Part shown: positions 3,193 through 5,921 of the stretch, in pieces
How positions within the stretch are numbered: position 1 is the first letter of the stretch
How the letters are laid out: the number at the start of each line of letters is the position of its first letter
Source: Saprospiraceae bacterium
Lineage (GTDB): Bacteria > Bacteroidota > Bacteroidia > Chitinophagales > Saprospiraceae
Length of the DNA: 5,921 nt
Direction: 5' to 3'
Assembly (NCBI GenBank): GCA_017995875.1
Contig: JAGOIB010000095.1
Coordinates: forward strand, 1,949 to 7,869
Translations under genes and position numbers: made by a program
Notes under the pieces: model-generated
Database searches by the model: none
The model's input: only the letters and a program-made list of their open reading frames with translations
Told to the model about the DNA's origin: nothing

Positions 3193-5921
3193 ATGAAAGA
3201 TTACAGCCACGTATTTAATGCCCACCCTCAATATATAGATGCCCTCTATCAGTCATATCAACAAAACCCTGAAAACGTAGATGAAGGGTGGCGTCTGTTC
3301 TTTGAAGGCTTTGAATTTGGGCAAAATGGCAATGGCCATACATCTGCATCCGTAGCTACTTCTTCCGAGCCAGTATCAGATGCCATCAAAGAATTTGGTG
3401 TCATGTCTATTATCCACGGATTTCGTAATCGCGGGCATTTATTGTCCACCACCAATCCGATTCGTCAACGTAAAGACCGACGACCACACCTGGACCTGGC
3501 GGACTACAATCTATCCGAATCAGACCTTGACAAACCATTCCAGGCCGGAATGGAAATAGGGATGCCCGAATCTACACTTGAAGAAATACTTCAACGGCTA
3601 AGACTTATCTATTGCGGAAACATTGGCTTCGAATATAACCATATCGAAAATCGTGAGAAAAGGGTCTGGCTTAAAGAGCGAATCGAACACAGGTTGGGTT
3701 TGGGGGACAGTGATGATTATGGCCTCGATCTGGACACCAAAAAAAGAATCCTGGAAAAATTGAATGGGGCTGTCGTATTCGAGCGGTTTCTTCACACGAA
3801 ATATGTCGGTCAGAAAAGATTTTCCCTCGAAGGAGGAGAGACCACCATTCCAGCATTGGATGCAGCCATCCAACTGGCAGCCACCATGGGGGTAGATGAA
3901 TTTATTTTTGGGATGGCCCACAGAGGCCGTCTCAATGTCCTTGCTAATCTTCTTGGGAAAACCTATGACCAGATCTTCAATGAATTTGAAGGCAACATGA
4001 ATCCCGAGCAGAGTTTCGGGGATGGCGATGTAAAATATCACCTTGGTTTTTCTTCCCAGATTGAAGGCCCGGATGGGAAAACATTACATCTTAAACTTGT
4101 ACCTAATCCTTCCCATCTTGAATCTGTCAATCCTGTCGTAGAAGGTTTCGCTCGCTCGAAAGCAGACCTGCTCTACAATTCTGATTACGATCGCATCATG
4201 CCGATCCTGATTCATGGCGATGCTGCAGCTGCCGGCCAGGGAGTGGTGTATGAAACTGTACAAATGTCACAACTGGAAGGTTACTATACTGGTGGGACAT
4301 TGCATTTTGTCATCAACAACCAGATTGGGTTTACAACAGATTTTGATGACGCAAGATCTTCTACATATTCTACTGCTGCGGCCAACCTTGTCCAGGCGCC
4401 TGTCTTCCATGTCAATGGGGATGATCCTGAAGCTGTAGTATTCGCCATAAGGCTTGCAACTGAATACCGCCAGAAATTTAATAATGATGTTTTTGTCGAT
4501 ATGGTATGTTATCGCCGGCATGGGCATAATGAAGGTGATGATCCTCAGTTTACACAGCCGGAGATGTATGACATCATCAGTACACATCCTAATCCACGCG
4601 AGTTGTATGTGCAGAAACTGGCCGGACGAAAAGATGTTGAAGCAAAACTTGCCGAGGATCTTGAAAAATCCTATTGGGATGTATTGCAACAGCGTCTTGA
4701 AATGGTGAAGGAAAATAAATTGCCCTACAAGTATCAGGAGCCAGAACTGGCCTGGCGTCAGTTGAAGAAACATGCCTCTCTGGAGGATATGCTTATCATT
4801 CCAACTACCGGTATAGAAGGTAGCAGGGTTAAAAGCCTTCTTGAAGGATTGCATAAATTGCCGGAAGGTTTTCAACCACTCAGCAAAATCACCCGAATCT
4901 ACAAGAGCAAACAGAAGCTGATTGAAGAAGGAAAAATAGATTGGGCACTTGGAGAATTATTGGCCTATGGAAGTTTATTGACAGATGGCCGTAATGTGCG
5001 TATAAGTGGGCAAGATGTGCAAAGGGGAACATTCTCTCATCGTCATGCTGTGATCTATGATGCAGAGAACTACACGGCGTATAACCGGTTGAGTCAATTG
5101 GGAGAGAAGCAAGGACTGTTTATGATATACAATTCGTTGTTGTCAGAATTTGCAGTACTTGGATTTGAATACGGATATTCTCTTGGTAGTCCCGATCATC
5201 TTGTCATTTGGGAAGCTCAGTTTGGCGACTTCTTCAATGGTGCCCAGACGATAGTCGATCAATACATCAGCGCTGCTGAAAGTAAATGGCACAGGATGAG
5301 TGGTCTGGTGATGCTCTTACCACATGGGTATGAGGGGCAGGGGCCTGAACACTCCAGCGCGAGGCTTGAGCGGTTTCTGCAGGCATGTGGTGATGGTAAT
5401 ATGGTAATATGCAATGTGACTACTCCTGCCAACTTCTTCCACTTGATTCGGCGTCAGATGACATGGAATTTCAGGAAACCTTTGGTCGTGATGTCCCCAA
5501 AATCTTTATTGCGGCATCCGGCATGCATATCCTCCGTATCTGAATTGGAAACAGGAACCCAGTTTAAACCTGTCATTGCCGAAGAGCATACGGCTGCACA
5601 AGCCAAGAAAATAAGGCGCGTAATCTATTGCAGTGGGAAAATCTATTATGATCTGGTGGACTATCGTGAGAAGAATAAAGTGGTTGATATTGCCATTGTT
5701 CGACTGGAGCAACTCTATCCTCTGCATAAGCCTCAATTGAATGAAATCAGTGGCAGGTATCCTTCAGCAGAGAACGTATGGGTCCAGGAAGAACCAGGCA
5801 ATATGGGTGCATGGACCTATATCAATGCAAAGCTTCCTGAGTTTGGGTTTAAATTGATATCCCGAAAGATCAGTGCATCACCGGCGACCGGGTTTAAGAA
5901 ACTGCACGATGAGAATCAGGA
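3193..5921 (+). CDS. sucA: 2-oxoglutarate dehydrogenase E1 component (3' end cut by window)
   Basis: The frame is open from the ATG at 3193 to the right edge, 909 codons plus two bases with no stop. The product is the ThDP-dependent E1 of the TCA-cycle 2-oxoglutarate dehydrogenase complex, which decarboxylates 2-oxoglutarate and passes the succinyl group to the lipoyl domain of E2. Domain order is normal: an N-terminal E2-binding segment (about 5-45, HPQYIDALYQSYQQNP), the E1 dehydrogenase domain (about 200-500), the transketolase pyrimidine domain (about 575-770) and the C-terminal domain. Key motifs are present: GMAHRGRLNVL with His243, DVKYHLGFSS with His283, NPSHLE with His308, the ThDP/Mg motif GDAAAAGQGVV at 342-352 with NNQIGFTT from 375, YRRHGHNEGD from 440, GQDVQRGTFSHRHAV from 606 and HGYEGQGPEHSSARLE from 711. 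The end, SASPATGFKKLH, matches the last part of E. coli SucA (933 aa), so about 15 residues should be missing. The E2 gene (sucB/odhB) often follows; it is outside the window. Confidence 0.97.
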   Translation, partial: MKDYSHVFNAHPQYIDALYQSYQQNPENVDEGWRLFFEGFEFGQNGNGHTSASVATSSEPVSDAIKEFGVMSIIHGFRNRGHLLSTTNPIRQRKDRRPHLDLADYNLSESDLDKPFQAGMEIGMPESTLEEILQRLRLIYCGNIGFEYNHIENREKRVWLKERIEHRLGLGDSDDYGLDLDTKKRILEKLNGAVVFERFLHTKYVGQKRFSLEGGETTIPALDAAIQLAATMGVDEFIFGMAHRGRLNVLANLLGKTYDQIFNEFEGNMNPEQSFGDGDVKYHLGFSSQIEGPDGKTLHLKLVPNPSHLESVNPVVEGFARSKADLLYNSDYDRIMPILIHGDAAAAGQGVVYETVQMSQLEGYYTGGTLHFVINNQIGFTTDFDDARSSTYSTAAANLVQAPVFHVNGDDPEAVVFAIRLATEYRQKFNNDVFVDMVCYRRHGHNEGDDPQFTQPEMYDIISTHPNPRELYVQKLAGRKDVEAKLAEDLEKSYWDVLQQRLEMVKENKLPYKYQEPELAWRQLKKHASLEDMLIIPTTGIEGSRVKSLLEGLHKLPEGFQPLSKITRIYKSKQKLIEEGKIDWALGELLAYGSLLTDGRNVRISGQDVQRGTFSHRHAVIYDAENYTAYNRLSQLGEKQGLFMIYNSLLSEFAVLGFEYGYSLGSPDHLVIWEAQFGDFFNGAQTIVDQYISAAESKWHRMSGLVMLLPHGYEGQGPEHSSARLERFLQACGDGNMVICNVTTPANFFHLIRRQMTWNFRKPLVVMSPKSLLRHPACISSVSELETGTQFKPVIAEEHTAAQAKKIRRVIYCSGKIYYDLVDYREKNKVVDIAIVRLEQLYPLHKPQLNEISGRYPSAENVWVQEEPGNMGAWTYINAKLPEFGFKLISRKISASPATGFKKLHDENQ

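Noticed and set aside
3258..5736. Several frames of 60-200 codons inside sucA, including minus-strand 3598-4041 and 4267-4875
   Set aside because: The plus frame from 3193 is unbroken and carries every E1 motif in order, so these are shadows.

Overview
The window looks like chromosomal DNA from a member of the phylum Bacteroidota, probably a Saprospiraceae/Chitinophagales-like environmental lineage. The evidence is a secreted protein with a type IX secretion (T9SS) type A C-terminal sorting domain, start codons without Shine-Dalgarno sequences, and upstream regions with the Bacteroidota -7 promoter element TAnnTTTG. The family-level placement is inference; the phylum is well supported.

Layout, left to right. 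(1) Bases 1-31 are a 7-bp tandem repeat (AACTGCT) cut by the left edge, directly followed by a complete 109-aa alkyltransferase-like (ATL) DNA-repair protein at 33-362 (+), in which alanine replaces the catalytic cysteine. (2) The convergent intergenic region 363-656 has no convincing gene. It holds a decayed inverted-repeat element (410-479) and a strong intrinsic terminator (590-636) whose left arm is duplicated 69 bp upstream. (3) At 657-2090 (-) lies a secreted protein with a signal peptide, YD/RHS-like short repeats and a T9SS sorting tail. (4) A divergent promoter region (2091-2290) contains a perfect 14-bp palindrome and a second inverted repeat, TTTGTAC-N9-GTACAAA. Both sit around the predicted promoter of the next gene. 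(5) At 2291-3040 (+) is an XRE-HTH plus S24 (LexA/CI-like) self-cleaving-type repressor, closed by a 42-bp near-perfect palindrome. (6) From 3193 to the right edge (+) runs the gene for the 2-oxoglutarate dehydrogenase E1 component (sucA), open for 909 codons and cut perhaps 15 codons before its end.

The genes do not form one operon. The secreted protein is divergent from the regulator, and the regulator and sucA are separated by a terminator and a likely separate sucA promoter. Two genes, the ATL and the LexA-like regulator, belong to families linked to DNA damage, but nothing in the sequence shows them to be co-regulated. Most of the window is ordinary housekeeping and accessory sequence. 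The best lead is the probable autoregulatory operator of the S24 repressor, whose genome-wide matches would define an SOS-like or stress regulon. No clear novel multi-gene system is visible.
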